Source of the DNA: Alphaproteobacteria bacterium | GTDB lineage: Bacteria > Pseudomonadota > Alphaproteobacteria > Caulobacterales > Maricaulaceae | DNA: 53,742 nucleotides | NCBI GenBank assembly: GCA_016124675.1 | Contig: WGNG01000013.1 | Span: 1-53,742 of the forward strand | Reading direction: 5' to 3' | Shown: piece after piece, positions 25,686-35,108 of the stretch | How positions within the stretch are numbered: the first letter of the stretch is position 1 | How the letters are laid out: each line of letters opens with the position of its first letter | Position numbers and translations under genes: made by a program | The notes under the pieces: generated by a model | The model's database searches: none | What the model saw: the letters and a program-made list of their open reading frames with translations, nothing else | What the model was told of the DNA's origin: nothing

Positions 25686-26654
25686 TTAATCCTTTCGCGC
25701 CGCCGCCGGGTCGTCGCGCAGCCGCTCGACGGCGGCCCTCAGCTGGGCCGTGGAGGAGATCGGGAAGATCTGGTGGATCTCGGTGTCGAGCGGGAACACG
25801 GTGACGCCGGGAACATCCTCCAGATGGCGCGCGTGGATCACGTCCACCGGGTGCGGGGCGGGATAATAGAGATGCGCCGCGCCGCGCCAGCCCTTGAACA
25901 ATGGCTTCACATCCAGCGGCCGGTCCGGCATGCGGGCGTTCATCCGGTCGCGCATCACCATGACGCGATCCTCCTCGGGCGGATGATGGGTGCCGCCTGA
26001 GAAGGTGATGGCGTTGGGGACCGCTGTGGTCGCAGCGAACTGCAGGGCGGGAAAACCGGAGGCGGAATTACCGACATAGAAGGCGAACGGATAGGGTTGC
26101 GCCTGGGCCTCGATCCAGCGCAGGCCGTCATTGAGGCGCCCATAGAATGACCCGAAGCCCTGCTGGAAGATCAGGTTCTTGCGGTCGCCCAGGATCAGGA
26201 GGGACATGCCGAGCTCCTGCAGCGCCCGCCACAGGAAGAACTCGCCCCATTCTGCGCCGCGCGCCGGGCCGTTGCTGCGCGCGAGCATGACGGCCAGGCC
26301 CTGATCGCCTGTCCGGTACAGGCGCGCGCCGTCGCGCGGCAGCAGCACCTCGCCGGTGCGGGCAAAGCGGCGCAGTTCGGCCATGCTGGTGCGCTCAATG
26401 CGGTCCTTGAAGCGTCCCTCGAACACGAGCTCGTCGGGAAGCTGGCCGAGCACATCCTCACAGGCCGCGAAAAAGGCGTCGATCCCGGCGCCCGCGCGCT
26501 GCTTCCAGAGCACTTCCGCGATCTGCCAGAACCCGAAAAACGGCGTTGCGCCGGTGCGCTCGAAGCGCTTCAGGCATTCATCAACATGCGCCCGCATGGC
26601 GGCGCGTGACGCGTCCGGCGGCAATCGGTCCAAGGCGTCGCTCCATTCAGGCAA
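25686..26654 (-). CDS. Unknown protein with alpha/beta-hydrolase-like region
   Basis: About 322 residues if translation starts at TTG 26654; ATG 26597 is the first in-frame ATG. No signal peptide. The middle reads LLILGDRKNLIFQQGF, YPFAFYVGNSASGFPALQFAA and NAITFSGGTHH; the G-N-S-A-S-G elbow after a hydrophobic strand resembles the nucleophile turn of alpha/beta hydrolases. A late EDVPGVTVFPLDTEIHQIFP has an Asp and His that could complete a triad. This is a fold guess only. It reads in the same direction as the S10 peptidase upstream of it (69-base gap). Confidence 0.6.
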   Translation of the reverse strand: MPEWSDALDRLPPDASRAAMRAHVDECLKRFERTGATPFFGFWQIAEVLWKQRAGAGIDAFFAACEDVLGQLPDELVFEGRFKDRIERTSMAELRRFARTGEVLLPRDGARLYRTGDQGLAVMLARSNGPARGAEWGEFFLWRALQELGMSLLILGDRKNLIFQQGFGSFYGRLNDGLRWIEAQAQPYPFAFYVGNSASGFPALQFAATTAVPNAITFSGGTHHPPEEDRVMVMRDRMNARMPDRPLDVKPLFKGWRGAAHLYYPAPHPVDVIHARHLEDVPGVTVFPLDTEIHQIFPISSTAQLRAAVERLRDDPAAARKD

Positions 26655-26723
26655 GGGAGCGCGAGACTTACCATATTCGCCAGCGGTCCGGCAGATGCTT
26701 CGTTCAGACGTTGTGTGCAGGCG

Positions 26724-28217
26724 CTATCTGACAAACGCCCGCACATCACGCGCCAGCGCCTCGATGGAGGGCTGGTGCAGATACATCATGTGGCCGGCCT
26801 CGTAATAGGTCAGCGTCACCCGGTCGCGGTCAAAGCCCGGGCGGTTGAACACCAGCTCCACCGGATAGAAGGGCGTGGCCTGATCATAGATCCCGTTGGC
26901 GGCCAGCACGCGCAGGTCCGCGTTCTGGCGCATGGCGCGCTCCAGCCAGGGCGCGACATTGACGAATGAGTTGCGCCCGCCCGCCTCGCCCGCATCCCAG
27001 TTCCAGGACGCAATGCCGCCCAGCGTCACGTAAGGGGTGGTGATCTCGACGCCGAGATTGCGCGTGAAGTGGTCGAGCATGGCCGCAGTGTAGCCGCCGT
27101 CGATGCCATAGCCGGACGGATCGCCTTCGGGGCTGTCGCTCACCGCGTCGGGCTCGACGCCGGTGAAGCGCGAATCAAACCGGCCCACGGACAGGCCCTG
27201 ATCGCGCAGGAGCTCGGTGCGGAAGCGGGTGAGGTCGATGCGCAGATTGGCGCGGGTGACGTAGTCGGCCGAGAGGCCTGTGAAGGCCGCGTAGCGCGCG
27301 GCGATCTCGCGCTGGCGCGCCTGCGGCAAAGACTGGCCGCGCAGGATGGCGGGCAGGTATTCATCGCTGGCAAAGCTGCGCGCCTCGTCGAGGAAGCGCG
27401 CCCGGTCGCCGCCCCAGGCGGCCTGGTCGACACGGTCATGATACCAGGCGGTGGCGGCGAAGCCGGGAATGGCGGCGGCGAAAGCGATCTCATTGCCCGG
27501 ATTGGTGCGGTTCAGCGAGAAGTCCAGAATGGTGGAGACCAGCACCACGCCATTGATGGAGACATCGTTCCACCCTAGCTCGAGCTGGCGCATCAGGGCG
27601 CCGATGCGCGTGGTGCCATAGCTTTCGCCGATGAGGTATTTGGGCGAGTTCCAGCGGCGGTGCTCGGCCAGCCAGCGGCGGATGAACTGGCTGATCGCCT
27701 CGGCGTCCTCGTTGACGCCCCAGAACGCCGAGCCTTCCGTCTCGCCCAGCGTACGGCTCCAGCCGGTGCCGACGGGATCAATGAACACCAGATCGGCGCG
27801 GTCGAGCAGGGTTTCAGGATTGTCGCGCACGTCGAAAGGCGCGGCGCCGTCATCGGCGGCCTCTGACGGCAGCACCACGCGCTGCGGGCCGAACACGCCC
27901 ATGTGCAGCCAGAGAGAGGCCGAGCCGGGCCCGCCATTGAAGATGAAGGCGACGGGCCGCGTGCGCGGATCGGTGACGCCTTCGCGCAGATAGGTGGTGT
28001 GGAAGATCGCGGCGGTGGGCGTGTTCTCCGCGTTACGCAGGAACATCTCGCCGGCGATGGCGCGGTAGCGGATGCGCTCGCCATTGGCGGTGACCTGCCC
28101 CTGGCTTTCCCAGATGCGCGGTTCGGTCTGCTGCGGCGTGCCCGCGTGCTCGTCGGCGCTGGCGGGCGCAGCTGCGAGCAAACAGGCGCTGGCGAACAGA
28201 ACAGCCAAACGGATCAT
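26724..28217 (-). CDS. Serine carboxypeptidase, S10 family, exported
   Basis: 497 residues. Signal peptide of about 21 residues (LAVLFASACLLAAAPASA). S10 hallmarks: AFIFNGGPGSASLWLHMG (oxyanion region), the nucleophile Ser199 in LIGESYGTTR, the Asp in NGIYDQATP and the His in EAGHMMYLH, plus FIDPVGTGWS. It should remove C-terminal residues from peptides in the periplasm. The family is common in bacteria that feed on protein. The gene is divergent from tyrS over a 192-base gap. Confidence 0.92.
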   Translation of the reverse strand: MIRLAVLFASACLLAAAPASADEHAGTPQQTEPRIWESQGQVTANGERIRYRAIAGEMFLRNAENTPTAAIFHTTYLREGVTDPRTRPVAFIFNGGPGSASLWLHMGVFGPQRVVLPSEAADDGAAPFDVRDNPETLLDRADLVFIDPVGTGWSRTLGETEGSAFWGVNEDAEAISQFIRRWLAEHRRWNSPKYLIGESYGTTRIGALMRQLELGWNDVSINGVVLVSTILDFSLNRTNPGNEIAFAAAIPGFAATAWYHDRVDQAAWGGDRARFLDEARSFASDEYLPAILRGQSLPQARQREIAARYAAFTGLSADYVTRANLRIDLTRFRTELLRDQGLSVGRFDSRFTGVEPDAVSDSPEGDPSGYGIDGGYTAAMLDHFTRNLGVEITTPYVTLGGIASWNWDAGEAGGRNSFVNVAPWLERAMRQNADLRVLAANGIYDQATPFYPVELVFNRPGFDRDRVTLTYYEAGHMMYLHQPSIEALARDVRAFVR

Positions 28218-28409
28218 GGTCTTCCTCCCCGGGCATCCATCGTGTGACGGCGCACAATGGACCCGCGCCAGCCACGCCGGTCAAGCGCAGCGATGTCACG
28301 CTGGCGTGATCGGCGCGCTTCGCAGGTGCAAAACATTGCCATGGCGCATGGGCGCGGCTAAGCCGGTTCGCGCCTGTTTTGTCGACACGCCTCGCGGCTC
28401 GAGGATGCC

Positions 28410-29693
28410 ATGACCCACACGCTCGCTGATCCCGCCAAGACGCCCTTTCTCGCCGATCTTGAGGCGCGCGGATTGCTGCATCAGAAGACGCCGGACCTCA
28501 CCGATGCGCTGATCGAATCCGAGCGGCCGCCCCTCTATGTCGGATTTGATCCCAGCGCGCCGAGCCTGCATGCGGGCAATCTGATCCCGCTGCTGGGCAT
28601 GGACCGGTACCGGCGCCGCGGCGGGCAGGTGATCGTGCTCTTGGGCGGCGCCACGGGCATGATCGGTGATCCGTCGGGCAAGGATGCCGAGCGCAATCTG
28701 CAGGCCGAAGAGGCGGTGCTGGCCAATATCGAAAGCCAGCGCAAGCAGTTCGAAGCGCTGTTCGCGGCCACGGACGGGCCGGCGCCGATCTTTGTGAACA
28801 ATGCCGACTGGTATCGTGGCATGGATGTGATCGCCTTCCTGCGCGAGGTGGGCAAGCACTTCTCGGTCAATGCGATGCTGCAAAAGGACGCGGTGAAGAA
28901 CCGCATCGAGAACCGCGAGCAGGGCATCAGCTTCACCGAGTTCACCTATGCGCTGTTGCAGGGGTATGACTTCGTCCACCTGCACCGCACCCATGGCTGC
29001 CGCATCCAGATGGGCGGGTCCGACCAGTGGGGCAATATTGTCGGCGGGGTTGACCTGATGCGCCGCATGGACGGCGTGGCGGCGCACGCCGTGACCTATT
29101 CGCTGCTGACCAATTCGGAAGGGAAGAAATACGGCAAGAGCGAAAAGGGCGCGGTCTGGCTCGATCCGGATCTGACCAGCCCGTACGAGTTTTACCAGTT
29201 CTGGCTCAACTCCGCCGACGCCGATACGCCCAAATTCCTGGCCTGGCTGACCGACATTGATCTCGACTATCTGGAAGACCTGAAGTCCGCCCCGGCCCAT
29301 GAGCGCCGCCCGCAAAAGGCGCTGGCCGAGCTCCTGACGGCGCGGGTGCATGGCGCGCGCGCGGCGGCGCTGGCCGAAGAGGCGAGCGCGGTGATCTTTT
29401 CGGGCAAATCGGACAGTCTGGGCGCGGAGCTGATCGCCATGATCGCGCGCGCCGTGCCGACCCTCGAAGCAGACGAGGGGCCGTGCGTGCTGATCGATGC
29501 GATGGTGGCGCTGGGCGCCGCGGCCTCCAGGGGCGAGGCGCGGCGGCTGATCGGGCAGAATGCGGTATCGGCCAATGGCGCGAAACTGAACGAGGAAGGC
29601 GCTGACCTGCGTGATCACCGGGCTGGCGCGGGCGCCGTGGTGCTCTCGGTGGGCAAGGCCAAACGCTTCCTCGTCCGCTTTGATCGTCAGTAG
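28410..29693 (+). CDS. tyrS: Tyrosyl-tRNA synthetase
   Basis: 427 residues, standard TyrS size. Class I signature HAGNL at 54-58 (HIGH equivalent, after YVGFDPSAPSL), the tyrosine pocket YALLQGYDF, GGSDQWGN, and the KMSKS-like KYGKSEKG loop. The C-terminal S4-like RNA-binding domain contains LGAAASRGEARRLIGQNAVSANG. GAGGATGCC precedes ATG 28410. It ends one base away from the end of the convergent glycine-zipper gene. Confidence 0.97.
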   Translation: MTHTLADPAKTPFLADLEARGLLHQKTPDLTDALIESERPPLYVGFDPSAPSLHAGNLIPLLGMDRYRRRGGQVIVLLGGATGMIGDPSGKDAERNLQAEEAVLANIESQRKQFEALFAATDGPAPIFVNNADWYRGMDVIAFLREVGKHFSVNAMLQKDAVKNRIENREQGISFTEFTYALLQGYDFVHLHRTHGCRIQMGGSDQWGNIVGGVDLMRRMDGVAAHAVTYSLLTNSEGKKYGKSEKGAVWLDPDLTSPYEFYQFWLNSADADTPKFLAWLTDIDLDYLEDLKSAPAHERRPQKALAELLTARVHGARAAALAEEASAVIFSGKSDSLGAELIAMIARAVPTLEADEGPCVLIDAMVALGAAASRGEARRLIGQNAVSANGAKLNEEGADLRDHRAGAGAVVLSVGKAKRFLVRFDRQ

Positions 29694-29694
29694 C

Positions 29695-30438
29695 CTAGTA
29701 GGCCGGACGCCAGACGCCGTCGCCGCCCTGGCACATCAGCACCTGGGCGCCGTTGCCGGCGGCCATGTAGCGGCAATCGCCGCCGCCCTGGGGCGCGTAA
29801 TAGCCCCCGCCGGCGACGGTCACACGTGCCTGGGACGGCGGCGCATAGCCATAGTCCTCGCCGCCCAGAAGGCCGCCGGAGCCGCCGGCATAGCCGTAAC
29901 CCTGATCCTGGCCGGCATAACCGTCATAGCCATAGCCCTGGTGGCCGTAGACCGGCTGATGGCCATAGCCCTGGTGCTGGTAGCCGGCGTAGCCGCCGCG
30001 CTGGCGCGGGTAGCGGTTGCAGTCGGTATTGCCGGTGACGGCCGCGCCCGCCAGCGCACCGATCGCGCCGCCTGCGATCACTGCGCCTGAGTTCGACCGG
30101 TGGGAGGATTGGGGCTGGTGATAGCCGCCATGGTATCCGCCATGGCGCCCGCGATGATAACCGCCATGATACCCGCCGCGATGGCCATAGCGCGGGGGCG
30201 GCGCGGAGTGGCGCGGCTCGGTGGCGTTATGGACCTGCGCGCCGACCACTGCGCCCAGAAGCCCGCCGACGACAGCGCCCGCGACCTGGCGGTTCTGCTG
30301 CTGGCGCACGCACTGCTCATAGGTCATTGACGGGGCCTGATAGCCGTAAGACTGCGCGGAATAGTGCTGGGCCGAGGCGCCGGATGCCCCGAGGGCGGCG
30401 GCGGACACGGCGGCGAGCGATACGAGGGCGTGTTTCAT
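29695..30438 (-). CDS. Glycine-zipper, Gly/Tyr/His-rich exported protein
   Basis: 247 residues. Signal peptide MKHALVSLAAVSAAALGAS, cleaved near ASAQ. Two glycine-zipper segments (QVAGAVVGGLLGAVVGAQV and SGAVIAGGAIGALAGAAV) of the kind found in 17-kDa surface-antigen-like proteins that sit in or on the outer membrane. Between and after them are low-complexity GYHGGYHRGRHGG and GYGYDGYAGQ-type repeats rich in Gly, Tyr and His. The C-terminus (CRYMAAGNGAQVLMCQGGDGVWRPAY) carries two Cys and resembles the end of the next gene upstream. AAGGAGA precedes ATG 30438. Confidence 0.78.
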   Translation of the reverse strand: MKHALVSLAAVSAAALGASGASAQHYSAQSYGYQAPSMTYEQCVRQQQNRQVAGAVVGGLLGAVVGAQVHNATEPRHSAPPPRYGHRGGYHGGYHRGRHGGYHGGYHQPQSSHRSNSGAVIAGGAIGALAGAAVTGNTDCNRYPRQRGGYAGYQHQGYGHQPVYGHQGYGYDGYAGQDQGYGYAGGSGGLLGGEDYGYAPPSQARVTVAGGGYYAPQGGGDCRYMAAGNGAQVLMCQGGDGVWRPAY

Positions 30439-30571
30439 GTCGGTCTCCTTGGCTGACCGGGGGAGGCGGGGCCTCCATGGCCAAATATGACGCAAATCCT
30501 AAGCCATTGGCGATGAGCCTGAGATGAACGGGGCATGGACCCGCCATTCATGCGCCAGGCCAATTGTGCAA

Positions 30572-30597
30572 ACGGGCCCGGCGCATGCCGGACCCGT
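30572..30597 (-). terminator. Stem-loop downstream of the His-rich gene
   Basis: ACGGGCCCGGC / GCCGGACCCGT, an 11-pair stem with one mismatch and a GCAT loop, located 44 bases beyond the stop of the gene that ends at 30641. On the minus strand it is followed by TTTGC, a weak T-tract, so it may need Rho or act as an RNA-stabilising hairpin. Confidence 0.45.
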
Positions 30598-30640
30598 CCG
30601 CTGTCCCCGAGCCTGTCCCCCTGGCCTGACCCGATGGATA

Positions 30641-31837
30641 TTATTGCCGGCTTGCGACCTGCCACCGGCCGTAGCCGTCGCGGCACATGCGCACCCGGTC
30701 ATAGACGACCTCGCCGTTGGGCATGAAGATTTCCGCGTCGCCCCAGCGGCACTGGCGCGCGTTCCAGTGGTGATACTCGCGCGCATAGACCACGCCGCGC
30801 ACGCCCGAATACGGATTGTGCCAGTAGAACGGCGCGCCCGAGTTGAACGACTGGTAGACGCCATAGGTGTAATGGCCGCGGTCGCAGTCATTGAGCGAAG
30901 CGCCGATGCCCGCGCCCAGGAGCCCGCCGCCGATATAGCCGAAGGCATCACCGTCACTTACCACCGCGCCGAACAGGGCGCCAATCAGGGCGCCCGCGAT
31001 CACCGCATCGCCGCTGGGACGGCAGAAACTGTCCACATAATTGAAGGTGCGGCTGGAATAATGCGTCTGGTAGCGTGTGTGGTAGCGCCAGTCATGGCGC
31101 ACCGGATAATGGTGGATATGCCGGTACACGACGTGTGTGCGCGGCGCGTGATAGTGGTGATGCACCGTGCCCCTGTGCTGGGGATAGTGCCCGGAGTGAC
31201 GGGGCGGCGTGTAGTGGTGCTGGGGCTGGGGCTGGTGAGGCCATGGCTGATACTGGTGCTGAGGCGCGCGTGAGCCATGATGCTCGCGCCGGTCGCGGCG
31301 CTCGTGGTCGAAGCCATGATGAATGTGCGGGGTGTGGTCGAGCCATTCATCGCGCCCGTATCCGCCGCGCGTGTGCCGGGGCTCGCGATCATGATCGCCC
31401 CACACGCCGCCGGGATCGCGGTGCTGCGGCGCGCGCCCCTGATGCGGCAGACGATCCTCGACGGTCTGCTGATAGCCGCCGCGGCCCTGCCACTCGCCAC
31501 GGTCACGGCCCTGCCACTCGCCGCCGCTGCGGCCCTGCCACTGGCCACTGTCACGGCCCTGATAGGCTTGCGGACGCTCGGCCGCGAACGGCTGGTTGCG
31601 CATGGGCGGAGCGCCGTCGAGCTGGCGGTGCTGCGGGGCGCTCTGGTGACGGTCCCGGGCGCCGCGCTCGATATACTGGTCGGCGCGCCGATGCTCCAGG
31701 TCGGCGCCGCGTTCGCGTTCCTGCGCCGTTGTGACGGACGCTTCAGCGGCCAGGCTCGCGGACGGGACCGCCAGAAGGTCGGGCGCCGTGGCGAGGACCG
31801 CCGCCAGCGCCGTGGCTGCGAGAAGTCTGTTGATCAT
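30641..31837 (-). CDS. His-rich, glycine-zipper exported protein
   Basis: 398 residues from ATG 31837. Signal peptide (MINRLLAATALAAVLATAP, then SLAAEAS). Residues about 80-130 carry QWQGR/EWQGR repeats; about 130-280 form a His-, Tyr-, Arg- and Pro-rich low-complexity region (for example VHHHYHAPRTHVVYRHIHHY) that could bind metal. A glycine-zipper follows (VIAGALIGALFGAVVSDGDAF, GGGLLGAGIGASLND). The end (CRWGDAEIFMPNGEVVYDRVRMC...GRWQV) is a short beta-rich module with paired Cys, similar in layout to the end of the protein at 29695. The two neighbours are probably distant paralogues. Confidence 0.75.
   Translation of the reverse strand: MINRLLAATALAAVLATAPDLLAVPSASLAAEASVTTAQERERGADLEHRRADQYIERGARDRHQSAPQHRQLDGAPPMRNQPFAAERPQAYQGRDSGQWQGRSGGEWQGRDRGEWQGRGGYQQTVEDRLPHQGRAPQHRDPGGVWGDHDREPRHTRGGYGRDEWLDHTPHIHHGFDHERRDRREHHGSRAPQHQYQPWPHQPQPQHHYTPPRHSGHYPQHRGTVHHHYHAPRTHVVYRHIHHYPVRHDWRYHTRYQTHYSSRTFNYVDSFCRPSGDAVIAGALIGALFGAVVSDGDAFGYIGGGLLGAGIGASLNDCDRGHYTYGVYQSFNSGAPFYWHNPYSGVRGVVYAREYHHWNARQCRWGDAEIFMPNGEVVYDRVRMCRDGYGRWQVASRQ
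31482..31556 (-). repeat. 24-base tandem repeat, three units, coding
   Basis: Three copies of a 24-base unit containing CGGCCCTGCCACTCGCC on the plus strand encode GQWQGRSG, GEWQGRDR and GEWQGRGG. Unit length keeps the frame, so copy number can vary within the protein. Confidence 0.7.
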
Positions 31838-31988
31838 CGCACGGCCTTTCTGTTCAGGGGCCGGAACGCAGTCCGGAAGGTTAACGCAGATTAACGTTGC
31901 GTACCTGACGCGAACATGAACGCGGCAGTCATGTAAGGCGCTGCGGGCGCGCTTGACCGGCAGGCTGTACATCGCCAGACACCGGCTC

Positions 31989-33251
31989 ATGAAACGCCGC
32001 CGCAAACCCGTCCCCGCGCCCCGGCGCCTTGTCCTGACCGCCGAGAACCTGGGCGCGCGCGGCGACGCCGTTCTGCCCGGGCCCGTCTATGCCCCCGGGC
32101 TTCTGCCCGGCGAGAGCGCCGAGCTGGAGGTGCGCGGCGAGCGCGGGCGGGTGGTGCGCCGGTTGAGCGAGTCTCCTGACCGCGTGACGCCGTTCTGCCC
32201 GGTGGCGGAGCGCTGCGGCGGCTGCTCGGTGCAGCATATGGAGGCGGGCGCCTATCGCGCGTGGAAGCGGGGCCTGGTGGTGGAGGCGCTGCAGCGCGCG
32301 GGGGTGCGCGCTGAGGTCGGCGAGCTGATCGACGCCCATGGCGAGGGGCGCCGGCGCGCCACGTTTCACGCCATGATGCTTGGCGGCCGGCTGGTGTTCG
32401 GCTTCATGGAGCGGGCGGGCGACCAGATCGTTGACCTTGCCGACTGCCCCGTCGCCCACCCTGCCATCCGCGCCGCCATCCCCGCCCTGCGCAAGCTGGC
32501 GAAGGCCGCCGCCCATCCCAGGCGCAAGCTGGAGATCGCCGTGGCGGCCAGCGATACCGGGCTTGATGTGGCGCTGACGGGGGCGGACACGCTCGATCTC
32601 GCCATGCGCGAATGTGCGGCGCATAGCGCGGGGGATAATGGCTGGGCGCGGGTGACAATCAATGGCGATCCGGTGTTCAAGATCGCCGATCCGGGGTTCA
32701 AAATCGGCTCTGTGGAGTTGTCGCCCCCGCCCGGCGGCTTCCTGCAGGCGACAGCGGCGGGCGAGGCGGTGCTGGCGGCCATCGTGATGGAGGCGGCGCA
32801 GGGCGCCAGGCGCGTCATCGACCTCTATGCCGGGTCGGGCGCCTTCGCCCTGCGGCTCGCCGCCCACGCGCCCGTGCTGGCGGTGGAGGGCGAGGCGGGG
32901 CCGCTCAATGCCCTGAACCACGCCGCCCGGCGCACGCCGGGGCTCAAACCTGTCGACGCCAAGGTGCGCGATCTGGCGCTGGAGCCGCTGAGCGTGAATG
33001 AACTGGCCGGTGCCGATCTGGTCGTCCTCGACCCGCCGCGCGCGGGCGCCCGCACCCAGTGCGAGCGCCTGTCGGACTCAAGCGTGCCGGTGATCGTCTC
33101 GATCTCGTGCAACCCCGCCACCTTCGCCCGCGACGCGGCCATCCTGATCGAAGGCGGCTATCTCATGGGCCCCGTCACCCCCGTCGACCAGTTCGCCTGG
33201 ACCGGCCATGTGGAAGTGGCGGCGGTGTTCAGGCGGCGGTCAGCCGTTTAA
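31989..33251 (+). CDS. TrmA/RlmD-family RNA (uracil-5-)-methyltransferase
   Basis: 420 residues. N-terminal TRAM-like beta-barrel (LTAENLGARGDAVLPG...YAPGLLPGESAELE), then iron-sulfur cluster cysteines (CPVAERCGGCSVQHM and the later DCPVAH), then a SAM-binding domain (RRVIDLYAGSGAFALRLA). The catalytic block has the DPPRAGARTQ motif and the nucleophile Cys in SISCNPATFARD. These enzymes make m5U in 23S rRNA or tRNA; which site is not decidable here. ATG 31989 is used; TTG 31953 would add 12 codons. Its end overlaps the convergent esterase gene by 12 bases. Confidence 0.9.
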   Translation: MKRRRKPVPAPRRLVLTAENLGARGDAVLPGPVYAPGLLPGESAELEVRGERGRVVRRLSESPDRVTPFCPVAERCGGCSVQHMEAGAYRAWKRGLVVEALQRAGVRAEVGELIDAHGEGRRRATFHAMMLGGRLVFGFMERAGDQIVDLADCPVAHPAIRAAIPALRKLAKAAAHPRRKLEIAVAASDTGLDVALTGADTLDLAMRECAAHSAGDNGWARVTINGDPVFKIADPGFKIGSVELSPPPGGFLQATAAGEAVLAAIVMEAAQGARRVIDLYAGSGAFALRLAAHAPVLAVEGEAGPLNALNHAARRTPGLKPVDAKVRDLALEPLSVNELAGADLVVLDPPRAGARTQCERLSDSSVPVIVSISCNPATFARDAAILIEGGYLMGPVTPVDQFAWTGHVEVAAVFRRRSAV

Positions 33252-34247
33252 CGCCCCCACCAGGAACGGCAGGCTGATATCCATGCGGTAGTCGATGCCG
33301 GAATGGTCGTCGGGGAATTCCTGGTAGTCGTGGGGCACGCCCAGCGCGTCGAGGCGGCGGTGGAGGCGGCGGGCGCCGTAGACGAGGTCGTACTGGTCGA
33401 CATCGCCGCAATCGATGAACAGGCCCTTGAGCTGTTTGAGGGCGGTGTGATGGCGCTCCACCAGGGTGAGGGGGTCCCAGGCGAGCCAGTTGGCCCAGAG
33501 ATGGTCGATGCGCTCGCACGTGTCTTCGGTGACCGGCAGGCGCACGCCGAAGGGCTGTGACGGGTCGGGGTCGTAGGTGGCGGCCATGGCCAGCGTCATG
33601 AGCACGTGAATGTCCGCGCCGCCGGGTTTGAGATTGGCCTCGAAAGCGTCCATGAAGCCTCGCACGCCGCCTTTCTTGGCCAGGGCGCGCAGCACGCCCG
33701 GAAACTCGCGCCCATAGCACAGCTCGAACGCCATATCGCCCGAATGGCAGGCGGCGGCGGCCCAGAAATCGGCGTGCAGGAGGGCGTGGACGATGGCGCC
33801 ATAGCCGCCGGAGCTCTTGCCGAACACGGCCCGGCGCCCGGCGCCGCCGCACCTGAACCCAGCTTCCACCGCGGGCACGAATTCGGTGATGAGCACGTCC
33901 TCCCACGGGCCCATGACGGCGGAGTTGATGTACTGGTTTCCGCCCAGGCGCGTGAAGCAGTCGGGGAAGGCCACGACAGCGGGCGCCATGATGCCCGACC
34001 CGATCAGGCGGTCGAGGCGCTCGGGCACGTTCTCGCCGAAATTCTTCCAGGCGGTATGGGACAGGCCGCTGCCGGTATAGCCGGTCAGATCCACCAGAAG
34101 CGGCAGGCCGTCCGGATCGGCGCCGTGGGGGATGTAGACGTCGATGGCGCGCGACGCCGGGTCGCCGAGGAAATTGTCCTTCAGGAGTGCGCTGTCCACA
34201 TGGATGCGCTTGACGGCGCCGGCGGGGTGGGTGTGGCGGGCGGTCAT
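33240..34247 (-). CDS. Esterase, alpha/beta-hydrolase fold (esterase D-like)
   Basis: 335 residues. Putative-esterase fold: LPLLVDLTGYTGSG, AVVAFPDCFTRLGGNQY, and the nucleophile elbow VFGKSSGGYGA (GxSxG-type with Ser). A late Asp (FIDCGDVDQYDL) and His (PDDHSGIDYRMD) are placed to complete the triad. No signal peptide. The substrate is unknown; relatives hydrolyse thioesters or small acyl esters. It starts 10 bases after recR on the same strand, likely the same transcript. Confidence 0.82.
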   Translation of the reverse strand: MTARHTHPAGAVKRIHVDSALLKDNFLGDPASRAIDVYIPHGADPDGLPLLVDLTGYTGSGLSHTAWKNFGENVPERLDRLIGSGIMAPAVVAFPDCFTRLGGNQYINSAVMGPWEDVLITEFVPAVEAGFRCGGAGRRAVFGKSSGGYGAIVHALLHADFWAAAACHSGDMAFELCYGREFPGVLRALAKKGGVRGFMDAFEANLKPGGADIHVLMTLAMAATYDPDPSQPFGVRLPVTEDTCERIDHLWANWLAWDPLTLVERHHTALKQLKGLFIDCGDVDQYDLVYGARRLHRRLDALGVPHDYQEFPDDHSGIDYRMDISLPFLVGALNG

Positions 34248-34257
34248 GAAGCCTCCA

Positions 34258-34857
34258 TCATGCGGGGCGGCGGCTGCGGAAGGCGGCGGCCAGCGTGCCG
34301 TCGTCAAGATAGTCGAGCTCGCCGCCCACCGGAACGCCGCGCGCCAGCGAGGTGAGGATGATCCCGGTTCCGGCGAGCTTGTCAGCCAGGAAATGGGCGG
34401 TGGTCTGGCCATCCACCGTGGCGTTGAGGGCCAGGATGATTTCAGTGATCTCGCCCGAGCGCGCGCGCTCGATCAGGCGCGGAATGTTGAGCTCGTCCGG
34501 CCCGATCCCGTCAATCGCAGAGAGGACGCCGCCCAGCACGTGATAGCGGCCCCTGAAGGCGCTGGCGCGCTCCAGCGCCCACAGATCGCTCACCGTCTCC
34601 ACCACACAGATCACGCCCGCCTCGCGGCGCGGATCGCGGCACACGGTGCACGGATCGGCGACATCGAGATTGCCGCAGATGGAGCAGGGCTTCACCTTCG
34701 CGGCGGTTTCGGCCAGCGCCTGCGCCAGCGGCGCCATGACCGTGTCGCGCTTTTGCAGCATTTGCAGCGCCGCGCGCCGCGCCGAGCGCGGCCCCAGGCC
34801 CGGCAGCTTGGCCAGGAGCTGGATCAGGCGTTCGATTTCAGGTCCGGCCGCCGCCAT
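34258..34857 (-). CDS. recR: Recombination mediator RecR
   Basis: 199 residues, normal for RecR. Helix-hairpin-helix near the N-terminus ([20 protein letters not shown]), a four-cysteine zinc finger (C58, C61, C70, C73 in CSICGN..CTVC), then a Toprim domain ([28 protein letters not shown]) and the C-terminal Walker-like block ([21 protein letters not shown]). It loads RecA at gaps with RecO/RecF. The usual upstream partners dnaX and ybaB are not next to it here: upstream is repeat C1. Confidence 0.96.
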   Translation of the reverse strand: MAAAGPEIERLIQLLAKLPGLGPRSARRAALQMLQKRDTVMAPLAQALAETAAKVKPCSICGNLDVADPCTVCRDPRREAGVICVVETVSDLWALERASAFRGRYHVLGGVLSAIDGIGPDELNIPRLIERARSGEITEIILALNATVDGQTTAHFLADKLAGTGIILTSLARGVPVGGELDYLDDGTLAAAFRSRRPA

Positions 34858-34949
34858 GGGGCTTGCTCTCCGCGCGCGTGATTCGCTGTTGGAGAGTGTA
34901 GCGCGCGATGCGCGAAATCGGCGTTGCGCAAACATCTGGATCCGCCGCT

Positions 34950-35108
34950 CACCCCTCACCTTTATCCTCTCCCCTCAATGAGGGGAGAGGGGACTTTGAC
35001 GCCGAGTTTGTTCCGGAAATGCCTGATCCCAAGCCCACAGGTAAGAACGCTGCGTTCAAGCCTCCTCTCCCCCATGGACATGGGGGAGAGGATAAAGGTG
35101 AGGGGGCG
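34950..35108. repeat. Family C palindromic element, copy C1
   Basis: About 160 bases bounded by CACCCCTCACCTTTATC and its inverse GATAAAGGTGAGGGGG, with two internal hairpins (CTCTCCCCTCAATGAGGGGAGAG and CTCCCCCATGGACATGGGGGAG, each interrupted by its loop). Between them is a unique stretch starting with GGACTTTGACGCC. It occupies most of the 438-base gap between recR and bkdA1; the remainder (35109-35295) shows no gene, and no clear promoter was found. Confidence 0.75.

Noticed and set aside
31881-31895. TTAAC-N5-TTAAC as a CtrA site upstream of the His-rich gene
   Set aside because: The two TTAA halves are six bases apart, not seven, so it does not fit the CtrA consensus; kept only as a direct repeat.
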